Source of the DNA: Companilactobacillus futsaii JCM 17355
GTDB taxonomy: Bacteria; Bacillota; Bacilli; Lactobacillales; Lactobacillaceae
Assembly: GCF_001435505.1 (NCBI RefSeq)
Contig: NZ_AZDO01000139.1
Span: 92,437-156,436 of the forward strand
Reading direction: 5' to 3'
Length of the DNA stretch: 64,000 nucleotides
Every line of letters starts with the position of its first letter. Within the stretch, counting starts at the first letter, position 1. The translations under genes and the position numbers were made by a program. The notes below the pieces were generated by a model. It was not told the origin of the DNA. It did not search any database and was given only the letters and a program-made list of their open reading frames with translations. Shown here piece by piece: positions 52,129 to 62,486 of this stretch.

Positions 52129-53436
52129 TCACTCTTTTTCTCGAGCAAAATAAAATGTCACTGCTGCGTAGATAAAGACGATACCAGTAATAAATAAATG
52201 TACTCCATAGAGGGTAAAATTAGTTGGTCCATTGGAAATATTGTTAAAGAATCCTAAAGCATTAATATTAGTAAAGTAACTGATGAAATAAATCGTCGTC
52301 ATATAAACCAATTGCTGTGACACGTTACCGACACAAGATAATTGATACTTGATCAAGAAAGCCCGCTCAGAATCTAAGTCAGGATTAGTGTACAAAGCAT
52401 CATTTAAAATGCGATTGTCAGTTCCGACAAATATAGCCAATAAGAACAAGCCCACAAAATACGTGAAGTTAAACAATGCCAAAACTAGACCTAACAACAA
52501 TAAAGGATAACGCCAATTTTGATGCTTCTTCAATAAAACTGGTCCTAATTCAAAGCCAACTAAGTAAATTGTATAAACTAGCATCAAAGTATTGAACTTA
52601 AAGCGGATCGTACTATCAAAAATGGCATACAACATAACGTAATTCATAACAACACCACGATTAATTGCCACTAAACTAACTGGGAACATCTTTTTATGAA
52701 CCCCTAATTGATAGTAAGCGAGGATTAAAAACAAGACGATGGCAGCAATACTGATTGCCAAATCAATCGTATTAGAAACTTCTTTAAGACGTGTATAACG
52801 GATAATAAACAACAACATGACTAAACTTGCTAAAACAATCAAGTTAAAGAATGAGTTGACTCGAAACTTTGGCTTTTTCTCCAAACCTTGATAGAAAGTC
52901 AAACGATGCGTTACATTCATTCCTCCAACCAAAGCAGCAAAGAATAAGAAAGCCAACAAAATAAATGACAAACTCAATAATTTAGTCTTTGTAGCAATTA
53001 ATTCAACGATCAACAATAAAACGATCGTCAAAACCATCGACAAAGTATGCATTCGATTGAATTTGAATTCATTATCCATTTTACCGCGAGATCGTACTGT
53101 TAAATAGTATGGCCAAATCCAACTAGAAGCTAAGCCTAAGAAGACCCCACCAATAATACCAAAGACTGGATTAGATGCTCCTAACATGCAAAGCGAGCCA
53201 ATCACTCCAAATAAATTCGACATTGAAAGCATCGTCGAAGCTGGCAAAGTAACAAAAGTTGTCAACAGCATCCCCAAAGCTCTAAAAGTATAAAGCATCA
53301 AAAATGGCAATGCGAAGACAAAAATATTCTTATTTTGGTTATATAACGTCAAACAGAAAAAATACGGAATCGCAACTCCGGCATTAGCTAAAAGGTCTAA
53401 AACACCCTCATTAAATACGTTTATTATTCGCTTCAT
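52129..53436 (-). CDS. Twelve-segment membrane protein (MFS-like), unknown function
   Basis: A 435-residue, strongly hydrophobic protein with about 12 membrane segments and short loops. It starts MKRIINVFNEGVLDL after GGTGAGAAAAAA. The general layout resembles major facilitator transporters found widely in lactobacilli without assigned substrates. It lies between nrdD and the lysine operon terminator and appears to be its own unit. Confidence 0.6.
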   Translation of the reverse strand: MKRIINVFNEGVLDLLANAGVAIPYFFCLTLYNQNKNIFVFALPFLMLYTFRALGMLLTTFVTLPASTMLSMSNLFGVIGSLCMLGASNPVFGIIGGVFLGLASSWIWPYYLTVRSRGKMDNEFKFNRMHTLSMVLTIVLLLIVELIATKTKLLSLSFILLAFLFFAALVGGMNVTHRLTFYQGLEKKPKFRVNSFFNLIVLASLVMLLFIIRYTRLKEVSNTIDLAISIAAIVLFLILAYYQLGVHKKMFPVSLVAINRGVVMNYVMLYAIFDSTIRFKFNTLMLVYTIYLVGFELGPVLLKKHQNWRYPLLLLGLVLALFNFTYFVGLFLLAIFVGTDNRILNDALYTNPDLDSERAFLIKYQLSCVGNVSQQLVYMTTIYFISYFTNINALGFFNNISNGPTNFTLYGVHLFITGIVFIYAAVTFYFAREKE

Positions 53437-53491
53437 TTTTTTCTCACCTGAAATTAACTGTCTTTTAACATTTTAACAGAAATAGTAAAAA

Positions 53492-53532
53492 AAATATGGA
53501 AAGCAGACTTATTTCTGCTTTCCATATCATTT
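53492..53532 (-). terminator. Terminator of the lysine/DAP operon
   Basis: On the minus strand GATATGGAAAGCAG pairs with CTGCTTTCCATATT and a T run follows. It lies directly after asd, so it ends the seven-gene operon. Confidence 0.85.
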
Positions 53533-53535
53533 TCT

Positions 53536-54597
53536 TTATTTTACACGAACTAAATCATCGGCAACTAATCTTTCAGCGATTTGAACCGTATTCCAAGCGG
53601 CACCCTTCAATAAGTTGTCAGAAACGACCCACATGTTGAAAGCCCCATCATTTTCCAAATCTGGACGGATACGACCAACAAAAGTATCACGACTACCAAC
53701 AGCATTAATTGGTTGTGGATAAACTTGATGCTTAGGGTCATCTTGTAAGACGGCTCCTGGGGCATCCTTGATCAATTGTTGAATTTGTTCAGTTGTAGCT
53801 GACTTATCTTCAACTTCAATATAAATTGATTCACCGTGGCTAATTGGCACTGGTACTCTGACACAAGTTGCAGTAACTTTGATCTCAGGTGAATTCATAT
53901 CGCCTAGCATAATCTTCTTAGTTTCATGAATCATCTTCCATTCTTCGTGAGAATAAAGATTATCTTCCAAAACATCGATCTGTGGTAAGAGGTTGAAAGC
54001 TAAAGGATAATGCTCCTTATCGCCCTTCGTTGGAAAAATATCGGCTTTCATGTCTTTACCATCTAAGTAATCTTGTGCTTCAGAATACAACTCGTTTAGA
54101 GCACTTTGACCAGCACCACTGGCAGCTTGATAAGTTGAAACGATGATTTGCTTCAAACCAAAAGCTTTTCTGATTGGCTCTAGAGCAACCATCATTTGGA
54201 TTGTTGAACAATTAGGATTGGCGATAATACCGTGATGATTATATAGTGCAGCTTCGTTCACTTCTGGAACGACCAATGGAACATCTTCATCCATTCTAAA
54301 AGCACTAGTATTATCAACACAAACAGCGCCACGTTTGACAGCTTCTGGTAAAAATTTCTTAGAAACTGCTCCACCAGCTGATGCCAAAACTAAATCGACA
54401 TCATCGAATGATTCGGGTTTGGCTTCTTCAACGGTCACATCTTGGCCCTTAAATTGTAAAACCTTTCCTGCGGAACGACTTGATGCTAATAATTTTACTT
54501 TTGAAACAGGAATTGTTGATTGCTCTAATTGTTGAATCAAACGCGTTCCAACGGCACCTGTGGCACCCAAAATTGCTACTGTATATTCATCACTCAT
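53536..54597 (-). CDS. asd: Aspartate-semialdehyde dehydrogenase
   Basis: A 353-residue NADPH enzyme converting aspartyl phosphate to the semialdehyde, the second step of lysine/DAP synthesis. It has the N-terminal [14 protein letters not shown] nucleotide site, [10 protein letters not shown], the active-site Cys in [13 protein letters not shown], and [12 protein letters not shown]. It is the last gene of the operon, 24 bases after the aminotransferase gene. Confidence 0.95.
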   Translation of the reverse strand: MSDEYTVAILGATGAVGTRLIQQLEQSTIPVSKVKLLASSRSAGKVLQFKGQDVTVEEAKPESFDDVDLVLASAGGAVSKKFLPEAVKRGAVCVDNTSAFRMDEDVPLVVPEVNEAALYNHHGIIANPNCSTIQMMVALEPIRKAFGLKQIIVSTYQAASGAGQSALNELYSEAQDYLDGKDMKADIFPTKGDKEHYPLAFNLLPQIDVLEDNLYSHEEWKMIHETKKIMLGDMNSPEIKVTATCVRVPVPISHGESIYIEVEDKSATTEQIQQLIKDAPGAVLQDDPKHQVYPQPINAVGSRDTFVGRIRPDLENDGAFNMWVVSDNLLKGAAWNTVQIAERLVADDLVRVK

Positions 54598-54621
54598 AAA
54601 TCTTCATCCCTTAAATAATAT

Positions 54622-55806
54622 TTATAAACTCTCTGTAAACTTTCTCAAGCGTTTCATGGCTTCTTGAATGTCTTCCATTGAAGCAGCGTAAGAAATTCTG
54701 AAGTGACCTTCGCCACCTTTACCAAAAGCAACACCTGGTGTCACACCAACGAGACCTTCAGTGGCCAATTTATCGGCAAATTCGATTGAACTCAAACCAA
54801 ATTTTTCAGGAATCTTAGAAAATGTGTAGAATGCACCTTCTGGCAAGATTGTTTCATAACCCATGTCATTTAGTTGATCAACTAAGTAATCACGACGTTC
54901 TTGGTAAATTTTCTTCATAGCGATTGGATCATCGATACCATTCTTCAAAGCTTCCTCAGCAGCAAACTGAGCTGGATTAGAAGGAGCTGTAACGGTGAAG
55001 GCATGCATCTTATTGGCTTGTTCAACGAAATCTTTTGGTCCAGCAATGTAACCGATACGGTAACCAGTCATAGCGTGTGACTTAGATAAACCGTTGATTA
55101 AGATTGTCTTACCTGGTAAAAGTTTTGCCATGGAGAAATGCTTGTGACTGTATGTCAATTCAGCGTAAATTTCATCGGAAACAACGTACATGTTCTTGTC
55201 TTTTACCACATCAACTAATTCTTGCAATTGATCCTTTGAGTAAACAAAACCAGTTGGATTACCAGGAAAGTTTAACATCAAAGCTTTAACTTTGTCTGCG
55301 CCTTCTTCTTCGATAACCTTAGCCAAATGTTTGCCGGTCAATTGAAAACCATCGGCAGTGGTATCAACTTGAACAGGAACTCCACCAAGAATCTTTACAA
55401 TAGGAATGTACAAAGCAAAAGTTGGTGTAGGAATAATAACCTTGTCACCAGGATTGATGATGGCAGCAAAAGTATCATAGATTGCTTCTGTAGCACCAAT
55501 AGTTACGACAACTTCTGATTCAGGATCGTATTGAAGATCAAATTGTTTATCCAAATAACCTGAAATAGCTTCTCTAAGACTCAAGAAACCCTTTTGGTCT
55601 GAATAATGAGATTCGTTTTCCTTGATACTTTCAATGGCAGCATTCTTAACGTGTTCTGGCACATTAAAGTTTGGTTCGCCAAGAGTTAATTTAACTAGAC
55701 CAGGAATCTTTGCAAATTTTTCAGCAAACTCTCTGATCATTGATCTACCCATGGGGGCAATCGTTTCATTTACTACATTTTTTACTGATGAATCTAATTC
55801 TGGCAT
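54622..55806 (-). CDS. patA: Aminotransferase, probable N-acetyl-LL-DAP aminotransferase
   Basis: A 394-residue class I PLP enzyme. It has GLSKSHAMTGYRIGY (Schiff-base Lys), LNFPGNPTGFVYS and VSDEIYAELTY. Aminotransferases of this type lie in the dap operon of bacilli and lactobacilli as PatA (N-acetyl-L-2-amino-6-oxopimelate to N-acetyl-LL-DAP). Its position between dapB and asd, in an operon with the acetyltransferase and deacetylase, supports that step. Aspartate aminotransferase is the sequence-level alternative. Confidence 0.82.
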   Translation of the reverse strand: MPELDSSVKNVVNETIAPMGRSMIREFAEKFAKIPGLVKLTLGEPNFNVPEHVKNAAIESIKENESHYSDQKGFLSLREAISGYLDKQFDLQYDPESEVVVTIGATEAIYDTFAAIINPGDKVIIPTPTFALYIPIVKILGGVPVQVDTTADGFQLTGKHLAKVIEEEGADKVKALMLNFPGNPTGFVYSKDQLQELVDVVKDKNMYVVSDEIYAELTYSHKHFSMAKLLPGKTILINGLSKSHAMTGYRIGYIAGPKDFVEQANKMHAFTVTAPSNPAQFAAEEALKNGIDDPIAMKKIYQERRDYLVDQLNDMGYETILPEGAFYTFSKIPEKFGLSSIEFADKLATEGLVGVTPGVAFGKGGEGHFRISYAASMEDIQEAMKRLRKFTESL

Positions 55807-55897
55807 TCTTCAACACTCCTTAAAAATTAAATGTAGTTTAATTCTAATACAAAACTCACTAAATTATTAGAGCTTTTGTAATTTTTTGAAACAATTT

Positions 55898-56671
55898 CTA
55901 AATAATTTGTTCGAGACCAATTACTAAGTGGTCTAATTTAACTACTTCATTGATGGCCAACTTAACACCAGTCATAAATGATTGACGATCAGACGTACTT
56001 TGAGAAATTGTCAAAGTTTCGCCAACGCCACCAAAGATAACCTCTTCATCAGCGACAAAACCTGGTAAACGCAAAGCATGAATCTTAGTCCCATGATAAT
56101 CGCCACCACGAGTTTGTAGTGGATCCTCACTGCTATGTTGAATTTGGTCATGACCTCTAGCTTCATAAATCAATCTGGCCGTATTTAAAGCAGTTCCTGA
56201 AGGTGCATCGATTTTATCTTCGTGATGCTTTTCAACAATTTCTGATTCTTCAAAATACTTGGCTGCTACTTGCGCAAATTTCATCATTAAGACGGCTGAC
56301 AAACCAAAATTGGAAGCAATAATACCACCCAAACCTTTTTGATCAGCTAATTTCTTTAATTCAGCAGTTTGTTCTTCACTCATCCCACTAGTGCCAATGA
56401 CTGGACGAATATCGTGTTCGATGGAAAATTTAGTATTTTCAAAAACAGCACTAGGAATGGAAAAATCGATCCAAATATCGGCATCTGTTTTAATATCGGT
56501 CAATTTATTAAAAATTTTCACATTTTTATCAAGACCATAAGTCTCAGGATTTAAATCAGTCACAACGGGATTAAAACCAGCTACTAATTGTAAATTTTCT
56601 GCATCATTGACCATTTTGACAGCTTTTTGACCCATTGAGCCAGAAAAGCCGGAAATAATAACTTTTATCAT
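55898..56671 (-). CDS. dapB: Dihydrodipicolinate reductase
   Basis: A 257-residue NAD(P)H enzyme giving tetrahydrodipicolinate. The N-terminal site is IISGFSGSMGQKAVKMV, then DFSIPSAVFEN, the catalytic EIVEKHHEDKIDAPSGTAL (His-His-x-x-Lys) and FGGVGETLTISQSTSDR. It begins 10 bases after dapA. Confidence 0.96.
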   Translation of the reverse strand: MIKVIISGFSGSMGQKAVKMVNDAENLQLVAGFNPVVTDLNPETYGLDKNVKIFNKLTDIKTDADIWIDFSIPSAVFENTKFSIEHDIRPVIGTSGMSEEQTAELKKLADQKGLGGIIASNFGLSAVLMMKFAQVAAKYFEESEIVEKHHEDKIDAPSGTALNTARLIYEARGHDQIQHSSEDPLQTRGGDYHGTKIHALRLPGFVADEEVIFGGVGETLTISQSTSDRQSFMTGVKLAINEVVKLDHLVIGLEQII

Positions 56672-56680
56672 AAAAAACTC

Positions 56681-57550
56681 CTAAAGATCTAAAATTTTAA
56701 ATAACTTAGTCTGTTCTGTTTCATTTAAAGGTAAAATTGGTAAACGACACTTACCAACTTGATAGCCGACATGATTCAAAGCTGCCTTAACCGGTGAAGG
56801 TGAGGGATACATGAACAAAGCAGCCATCTTTGGCGTTAATTGACGTTGAATCTTGCCAGCTATTTGATAGTTGCCTTCATCCAATGCTCGGTACATCTCA
56901 CTGATTTCAGTTCCATAAATATGAGAAGCGACCGAAACTACCCCATTGGCACCAATAACTTTAGCAAACAAGGCCTGAGCATCTTCACCACTGTAAACAT
57001 TGAAATCTTTTGGCGTATGTTCAACGATGTACTCTAAATCTTCCATAGTGTTACATTGCTTAACACCTTGAATATTAGGATTCTTAGCCAATTCTACGAC
57101 AGTTTCCTTCTCCATCAAAACGCCGGTTCGACCAGGAATGTTATAGATCATAATTGGCAAAGAAGAATTTTTTGCAATCGTTTCAAAGTGAGCCTTCATC
57201 CCACGTTGGTCAGGCTTGTTGTAATAAGGTACTACGACTAGTGCCATATCGATACCTTGAATCTGACCAATTTTTTTTATGAAATCAATCGTTTGAGCAG
57301 TATTATTACTACCAGCACCGGCAATAATAGGAACTCGTCCATCAACAATTTCAACAAATTTTTGATAAAGCTCCAGCTTTTCAGCTTCAGTCAAAGTTGG
57401 CGTTTCACCAGTCGTACCACCAACAACAAATCCTTTACTACCTGTAGCTAGTAGATGTTCAGTCAATTTTTTCAAGGCTGAAAAATCAATCTTTCCATTA
57501 TCATCAAACGGTGTAATTATCGCTGTCATTAAATCAACATTTTCAAACAT
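56681..57550 (-). CDS. dapA: 4-hydroxy-tetrahydrodipicolinate synthase
   Basis: A 289-residue aldolase-class barrel condensing pyruvate with aspartate semialdehyde. It has [41 protein letters not shown] (Tyr), and [12 protein letters not shown]. The Schiff-base Lys expected near residue 160 is in NIQGVKQCN. It directly abuts the deacetylase gene (no gap). Confidence 0.96.
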   Translation of the reverse strand: MFENVDLMTAIITPFDDNGKIDFSALKKLTEHLLATGSKGFVVGGTTGETPTLTEAEKLELYQKFVEIVDGRVPIIAGAGSNNTAQTIDFIKKIGQIQGIDMALVVVPYYNKPDQRGMKAHFETIAKNSSLPIMIYNIPGRTGVLMEKETVVELAKNPNIQGVKQCNTMEDLEYIVEHTPKDFNVYSGEDAQALFAKVIGANGVVSVASHIYGTEISEMYRALDEGNYQIAGKIQRQLTPKMAALFMYPSPSPVKAALNHVGYQVGKCRLPILPLNETEQTKLFKILDL

Positions 57551-58708
57551 CTAATCTTCCTCCAAATCCATACGATAATTCAAGAAACCGACCATTGCAT
57601 CGATGCCTTTTTTGATTGCAGCTTCATGTGGTAAAAAGTCTGCTGAACGAAGCGCACCTTTGCTATCAACACCGAGCCAAAACATCGTGCCAGGAATTTT
57701 ATTGATCAAGTAGCCAAAATCTTCCCCAGTCATTTTAGGTTCAGTTTCTTCAAATGTAACTTGAGAATTATTCTTCATATAATTAATAAAACATTTCGTC
57801 AAAACAGGATTATTTTCTACTGGATAATACCCACCTTGATTGTATTCCACTAAAATTTCACAATTAAAAGATTTCTCTAAACCTTCAGCGATCTCTTTGA
57901 TACGTTGACGAATAAACTCAATCATGTCTTGGGTCAAACCTCTGATCGTACCTTCTAAACGGGCTGTTCCGGCAATGACGTTTCGGATCACACCGGCTTC
58001 CATCTTGCCAAAAGTTATCACGCCACACTTTATTGGATCAATGCTACGAGAAATCACCGTTTGCACTTGTTGAATAAAGTTGGCTGCAATAACTACCGCA
58101 TCATTAGCTAAATGTGGATACGCAGCGTGGCCACTTTCACCTTTGATTGTGACGTTTACTTCCGTCGTTCCAGCAAATAAAGTGCCATTACGACAACCTA
58201 TCACACCGGTTTTTAATTGGGCGTTATCATGCAAGCCGTAAAACTCATCAACGTGAAACTTCCCTGTAAATGCTCCTAAATCATAGGCAACTTTACCACC
58301 ACTATCAGCTTCTTCTGCTGGTTGAAAAAAGAACACTAAATTGTCAATTGGTTGGTGCTCACTAAAGTAATTCAAAATTCCTAGTCCAACTGTCATATGA
58401 ATATCATGTCCACAAGCATGCATCACTCCTGGAGTTTTAGAAGCATAATCCAAACCATTTTTTTCAGTCACTGGTAAAGCATCCATATCACAACGATAAC
58501 CAAGGTTACGCTTGGGGTTTGATCCTTTGACTAACACCAACAGAGCAGTTGGAAGTTCTGGTAGCTCTTTAATTTCCAAATTAGTCTGATCGAATTGCTT
58601 TATCACTTCGAAAAGATAGGAATGGGTTTTTACTTCTTTCATTGATAACTCAGGAATTGTATGCAAATGCCGTCTGATTCTTATCAATTGTTCTTCTGTT
58701 AAAACCAT
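57551..58708 (-). CDS. N-acetyldiaminopimelate deacetylase (M20 family)
   Basis: A 385-residue metal-dependent amidohydrolase with RRHLHTIPELS, GYRCDMDALPV, the zinc motif HACGHDIHMTVGLG, FFFQPAEEADSGG and TGEDFGYL. Family members also hydrolyse hippurate. Within this operon the substrate is expected to be N-acetyl-LL-DAP, the acetylase-pathway deacetylation (YkuR-like). It is three bases from dapD and abuts dapA. Confidence 0.88.
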   Translation of the reverse strand: MVLTEEQLIRIRRHLHTIPELSMKEVKTHSYLFEVIKQFDQTNLEIKELPELPTALLVLVKGSNPKRNLGYRCDMDALPVTEKNGLDYASKTPGVMHACGHDIHMTVGLGILNYFSEHQPIDNLVFFFQPAEEADSGGKVAYDLGAFTGKFHVDEFYGLHDNAQLKTGVIGCRNGTLFAGTTEVNVTIKGESGHAAYPHLANDAVVIAANFIQQVQTVISRSIDPIKCGVITFGKMEAGVIRNVIAGTARLEGTIRGLTQDMIEFIRQRIKEIAEGLEKSFNCEILVEYNQGGYYPVENNPVLTKCFINYMKNNSQVTFEETEPKMTGEDFGYLINKIPGTMFWLGVDSKGALRSADFLPHEAAIKKGIDAMVGFLNYRMDLEED

Positions 58709-58710
58709 AA

Positions 58711-59415
58711 TTATAACTTCCTTAAAGTACTCTCAAGTTTCGTCTTATCAGTAGTTTTTTGATCTTTAATTTTGAGAACTTTAGCAGGAACACCAGCTAC
58801 GACTGCATTAGGCGCTACATCTTTTGTAACGATAGCCCCAGCACCAACTACCGCATTGTCACCAACTTGAACACCTTCTAGAACAACTGCATTAGCACCA
58901 ACGATAACATTATCACCAATTCTAACTGGTTGAGCAGAAGCAGGTTCAACGACTCCAGCCAAAACAGCATTAGCACCGATGTGAGAATTCTTACCGACAA
59001 TAGCACGACCACCAAGAACCGCTCCCATATCGATCATGCTCTTGTCACCAATTTCTGCACCGATATTGATAACTGCACCCATCATGATCACAGCATTTTC
59101 ACCGATTGAAACTTGATCACGAATGATTGCACCTGGTTCGATTCGTGCGTTGATATGTTTGATATCCAACATTGGTACGGCTGAATTTTGAGCAGCTGTT
59201 TCTACATAAATATCAGTTAAATCATTATCTTTTAAAATTGGTTCAATTGTTTTATAATCGCCAATTAAAATTGCTAAATCATTACTCTTAAAAACTTTCA
59301 CATCTGAAGGAAAATTCACATTAGAAACATCCCCTTGAACGTACACTTTGACGGGGGTAATTTTCTTAGAGTTTCCTATATAATTAATAATTTCTTCTGC
59401 ACTCATCTTTTTCAT
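58711..59415 (-). CDS. dapD: Tetrahydrodipicolinate N-acetyltransferase
   Basis: The start is at [14 protein letters not shown], eight bases after GGAGG. The 234-residue enzyme (also named dapH) adds acetyl to tetrahydrodipicolinate. The N-terminal helical domain is followed by a left-handed beta helix (about 85-215) with hexapeptide repeats such as [29 protein letters not shown] and [13 protein letters not shown]. Its presence shows the acetylase rather than succinylase or dehydrogenase route. Confidence 0.95.
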   Translation of the reverse strand: MKKMSAEEIINYIGNSKKITPVKVYVQGDVSNVNFPSDVKVFKSNDLAILIGDYKTIEPILKDNDLTDIYVETAAQNSAVPMLDIKHINARIEPGAIIRDQVSIGENAVIMMGAVINIGAEIGDKSMIDMGAVLGGRAIVGKNSHIGANAVLAGVVEPASAQPVRIGDNVIVGANAVVLEGVQVGDNAVVGAGAIVTKDVAPNAVVAGVPAKVLKIKDQKTTDKTKLESTLRKL

Positions 59416-59430
59416 AAATCTTTCCTCCAA

Positions 59431-60714
59431 TTAATAATCCAAATCTAAACTAGTCAAATCTTGATAGGTTTCTCGTCTAACAACTAACTTATCTTGACCA
59501 TCTTCAACAAAGACTACTGCTGGTCTTGGATTGCGATTGTAATTCATTGCCATTGAATATCCATAAGCACCGGTATCTAACATTGCTAAGATGTCACCTG
59601 ATTTTGTTTTAGGCAATTGTTGTTGATCAATCAAGATATCACCTGATTCACAATACTTTCCAGCTACGTGAACTGTTTGCTCATTTGGTTGATCCATCTT
59701 ATTAGCAATGACAGCTTCATACTTAGCTTGATACAAAGCTGGTCTGATATTATCACCCATGCCACCATCTACTGATAAATATGATGTTAAATTAGGAATA
59801 TCTTTTCTTGAACCAACGGTATAAAGCGTATATCCAGCAGGTCCAACGATTGAACGACCAGGTTCGATCCAAATTTCTGGTACATCGTTGTCAGTTTTTT
59901 TCAATTCATCAGCAATTTGTCCAATGAATTCATCAGCGGTAATTGGATCATCATCTTCGTTATAGCTAATTCCAAAGCCACCACCAAGATTAATAACTTC
60001 AGGCCAATAATTAAATTCAGCTTGGAATTTCTTGGCAATTTCCATCATCTTCTTAGCTAACATAACAAAACCTTGTGTTCCAAAGATTTGAGAACCGATA
60101 TGAGCGTGGATACCAATAAGTTCCATATTCTCATCATCCAAAACCAATTTCATAGCCTTATTTGCTTGACCAGATTCAACGTCAAAACCAAATTTGCTAT
60201 CGGTTTGACCAGTTTGATCATATTTGTGTGTATGAGCGGAAATCCCCGGCGTCAAACGTAACATTACTTTAATCGTAGCTTTTTCTTGTTTTAAAATTTG
60301 TGACAACAAGTCGATTTCATGGAAGTTATCCAACATGATTACACCAACGTGTTCTTTGACCGCCATCAACAATTCATCGTAAGATTTGTTATTACCATGA
60401 AAACTGATTTTTTCACTAGGAAAACCGGCACTCAAAGCGGTGTACAATTCACCTCCAGAAACAACATCGATATGAACATCTTCTTGTTTCATTACTTGGT
60501 AGATAGCTTTAACAGCAAAAGCTTTACTTGCATAACTAATTTGATAATTTAAATTATTTTTTTCAAAAGCAGATTTAAATTTTCTTATTTGGCTACGGAC
60601 TTGAGAAATATCAAAAACATAAAGTGGAGTTCCATATTTATGTGCTAACTCAACGCTATCGACACCACCGATCATCAAGTGGCCCTTTTCACTCTTTAAA
60701 TCATTTATTATCAT
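59431..60714 (-). CDS. lysA: Diaminopimelate decarboxylase
   Basis: The start is at MIINDLKSEKGH, after AAAAGGAGCAGTGATT; the longer frame runs into the riboswitch terminator. About 427 residues of the PLP alanine-racemase-like fold: ISYASKAFAVKAI (PLP Lys), GGGFGISYNEDDD, EPGRSIVGPAGYTL, and the second-subunit Cys in GKYCESGDIL. It converts meso-DAP to lysine. As first gene behind the lysine riboswitch it is the most directly controlled. Confidence 0.95.
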   Translation of the reverse strand: MIINDLKSEKGHLMIGGVDSVELAHKYGTPLYVFDISQVRSQIRKFKSAFEKNNLNYQISYASKAFAVKAIYQVMKQEDVHIDVVSGGELYTALSAGFPSEKISFHGNNKSYDELLMAVKEHVGVIMLDNFHEIDLLSQILKQEKATIKVMLRLTPGISAHTHKYDQTGQTDSKFGFDVESGQANKAMKLVLDDENMELIGIHAHIGSQIFGTQGFVMLAKKMMEIAKKFQAEFNYWPEVINLGGGFGISYNEDDDPITADEFIGQIADELKKTDNDVPEIWIEPGRSIVGPAGYTLYTVGSRKDIPNLTSYLSVDGGMGDNIRPALYQAKYEAVIANKMDQPNEQTVHVAGKYCESGDILIDQQQLPKTKSGDILAMLDTGAYGYSMAMNYNRNPRPAVVFVEDGQDKLVVRRETYQDLTSLDLDY

Positions 60715-60734
60715 AATCACTGCTCCTTTTACCA

Positions 60735-60968
60735 AATAAAAAAGATCTCCTTGCTTAATAACAAAGAGATCCATAAATAATCTGCATCAATTTTGTCATA
60801 AGCTCAACGTGACCAACTTTTGATCACGACAGTTCGTACCATCTTGTAATACGCCCCAGCTCGCTAAATCCTGTAAAATTTAGTGCTTCGGCAACTTCCC
60901 CTTTCAATAAGTTCAAAGCTCTTACAGAAACTCCCTCATTTACTTATGTCAGTTGCGACCTCTTTTGT
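60735..60968 (-). promoter_or_regulatory. Lysine riboswitch (L box) of the lysA-dap operon
   Basis: The minus-strand leader starts with the hallmark AGAGGTCGCAACTGACATAAGTA, then GAAAGGGGAAGTTGCCGAAG and GAGCTGGGGCG, the conserved L-box blocks. It ends in a terminator (GATCTCTTTG / CAAGGAGATC, then six T, 60737-60773). Lysine binding should favour the terminator. A promoter with TTGACG and TATAAT 15 bases apart lies at 60979-61005. Confidence 0.92.
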
Positions 60969-61117
60969 TGGTATTAAGATTATAACAACACTCATAATAC
61001 GTCAAGTGATATTAAAAATAATCTCATATTTCTAATAATTAATATTTTTTTCTTGTCATAACGGGTAAAAATGATACACTCATCATTAAAAACTATTTAA
61101 TTTTAGAGGTGTAGGTT

Positions 61118-62476
61118 ATGAAGGTCGTTAAGTTTGGGGGCAGTTCCCTCGCAACCGGAGAACAATTTGAAAAGGTCATCAATATTATTAAAGATGACTC
61201 AGAACGAAAGGTAATCGTTACTTCGGCTCCCGGAAAACGATACCATGGCGATACAAAAGTTACTGATTTGTTAATCGAGTACGCTAATGAAGTTATCGAA
61301 AACGAAGATCATACTAATATTATCAAGGAGATTATCTCAAGATATCATGAAATAAGCGATTATTTTAAACTTGATGATTCAGTCATAAAACTTCTAAAAG
61401 ATAAATTAGTCAATTTAGCTAAAATAAACTTTCCAGATAATGAACATTTGATGGCAGCATTTAAAGCTCACGGTGAATTTCTCAATGCAATTTTGTTGAA
61501 TGAAGTACTTAATGCTTCGGGCATCAAATCAATTTTTGTTGACCCTAAAAAAGCTGGCATTATCGTACATGGACAACCAAATGATGCTGATATTTCACCA
61601 GACACTTATCGTAATTTAAATAATATGCATATTCCAGAAGACAGTCGAATGGTTTTCCCTGGATTTTTTGGATATAGCCAAGATGGAAGTATTTTTACTT
61701 TCTCTCGTGGCGGATCTGATATTACTGGAGCAATGTTGAGCCGTGGTTTGCATGCAGATTTATACGAGAATTTTACTGACGTTGATGCTATTTACGTCGC
61801 TAACAATCACGTCGTCAAACATCCACAAGCTATCAAAAAAATGTCTTATCGTGAAATGCGAGAACTATCCTATGCCGGATTTTCCGTCTTTCAAGATGAA
61901 GCCATTATTCCAGCGGTCAAAGGACAAGTTCCTGTCAATGTTAAAAATACCAATAATCCTAGTGCCGAAGGAACTTTGATCGTTCCTGAACAATTTTTAT
62001 TTAATCCTTCAAATGAGATCACTGGTATTGCATGCTCTAAACGTTTTTCAGCCCTTTATATCCACCGTTACTTATTGAATAAAGAAGTCGGTTTTACTTT
62101 GAAACTCCTAGAGCTTTTTTATAAATACAATATTTCGTACGAACATATGCCTTCTGGTATTGATGATCTAACAGTTATTTTTGATCGTACAAAATTGGAC
62201 AAGACTACCATTAGTAATCTCTGTCGTGACGTCAAAAAGGTCTTAGAACCCGATTATTTAGAATGGATCGATGATTATGCTATTATTATGGTCGTTGGTG
62301 AGAGTATTGCACACAATGTCAACACGATTGGTAAAATTATCGACTCATTAACTAACAACAACATTGCCATTCATATGATCAACCAAGGTGCATCGCGAAT
62401 TTCTATCATGCTAGGTGTGCAAGAATCGGATGCAGATGAAGCCGTTAGACAAATTTATAATAAATTCTTCAATTGA
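61118..62476 (+). CDS. lysC: Aspartate kinase
   Basis: A 452-residue kinase phosphorylating aspartate, the entry to the pathway. The N-terminal VVKFGGSSLATGEQ nucleotide site is followed by FTFSRGGSDITGA and FTDVDAIYVANN, with two C-terminal ACT regions (about 300-450) for amino-acid feedback. The length is that of the DAP/threonine-type single-chain enzymes. A TTGTCA/TACACT promoter lies at about 61053-61080. No riboswitch is seen on this side, unlike the divergent operon. Confidence 0.93.
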   Translation: MKVVKFGGSSLATGEQFEKVINIIKDDSERKVIVTSAPGKRYHGDTKVTDLLIEYANEVIENEDHTNIIKEIISRYHEISDYFKLDDSVIKLLKDKLVNLAKINFPDNEHLMAAFKAHGEFLNAILLNEVLNASGIKSIFVDPKKAGIIVHGQPNDADISPDTYRNLNNMHIPEDSRMVFPGFFGYSQDGSIFTFSRGGSDITGAMLSRGLHADLYENFTDVDAIYVANNHVVKHPQAIKKMSYREMRELSYAGFSVFQDEAIIPAVKGQVPVNVKNTNNPSAEGTLIVPEQFLFNPSNEITGIACSKRFSALYIHRYLLNKEVGFTLKLLELFYKYNISYEHMPSGIDDLTVIFDRTKLDKTTISNLCRDVKKVLEPDYLEWIDDYAIIMVVGESIAHNVNTIGKIIDSLTNNNIAIHMINQGASRISIMLGVQESDADEAVRQIYNKFFN

Positions 62477-62486
62477 GGTGAAAAAA

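Noticed and set aside
62415..62486. N-terminal extension of dapF overlapping lysC
   Set aside because: It reads another frame of the lysC coding sequence. The TTG at 62487 with GAGGTG in front gives the family N-terminus.
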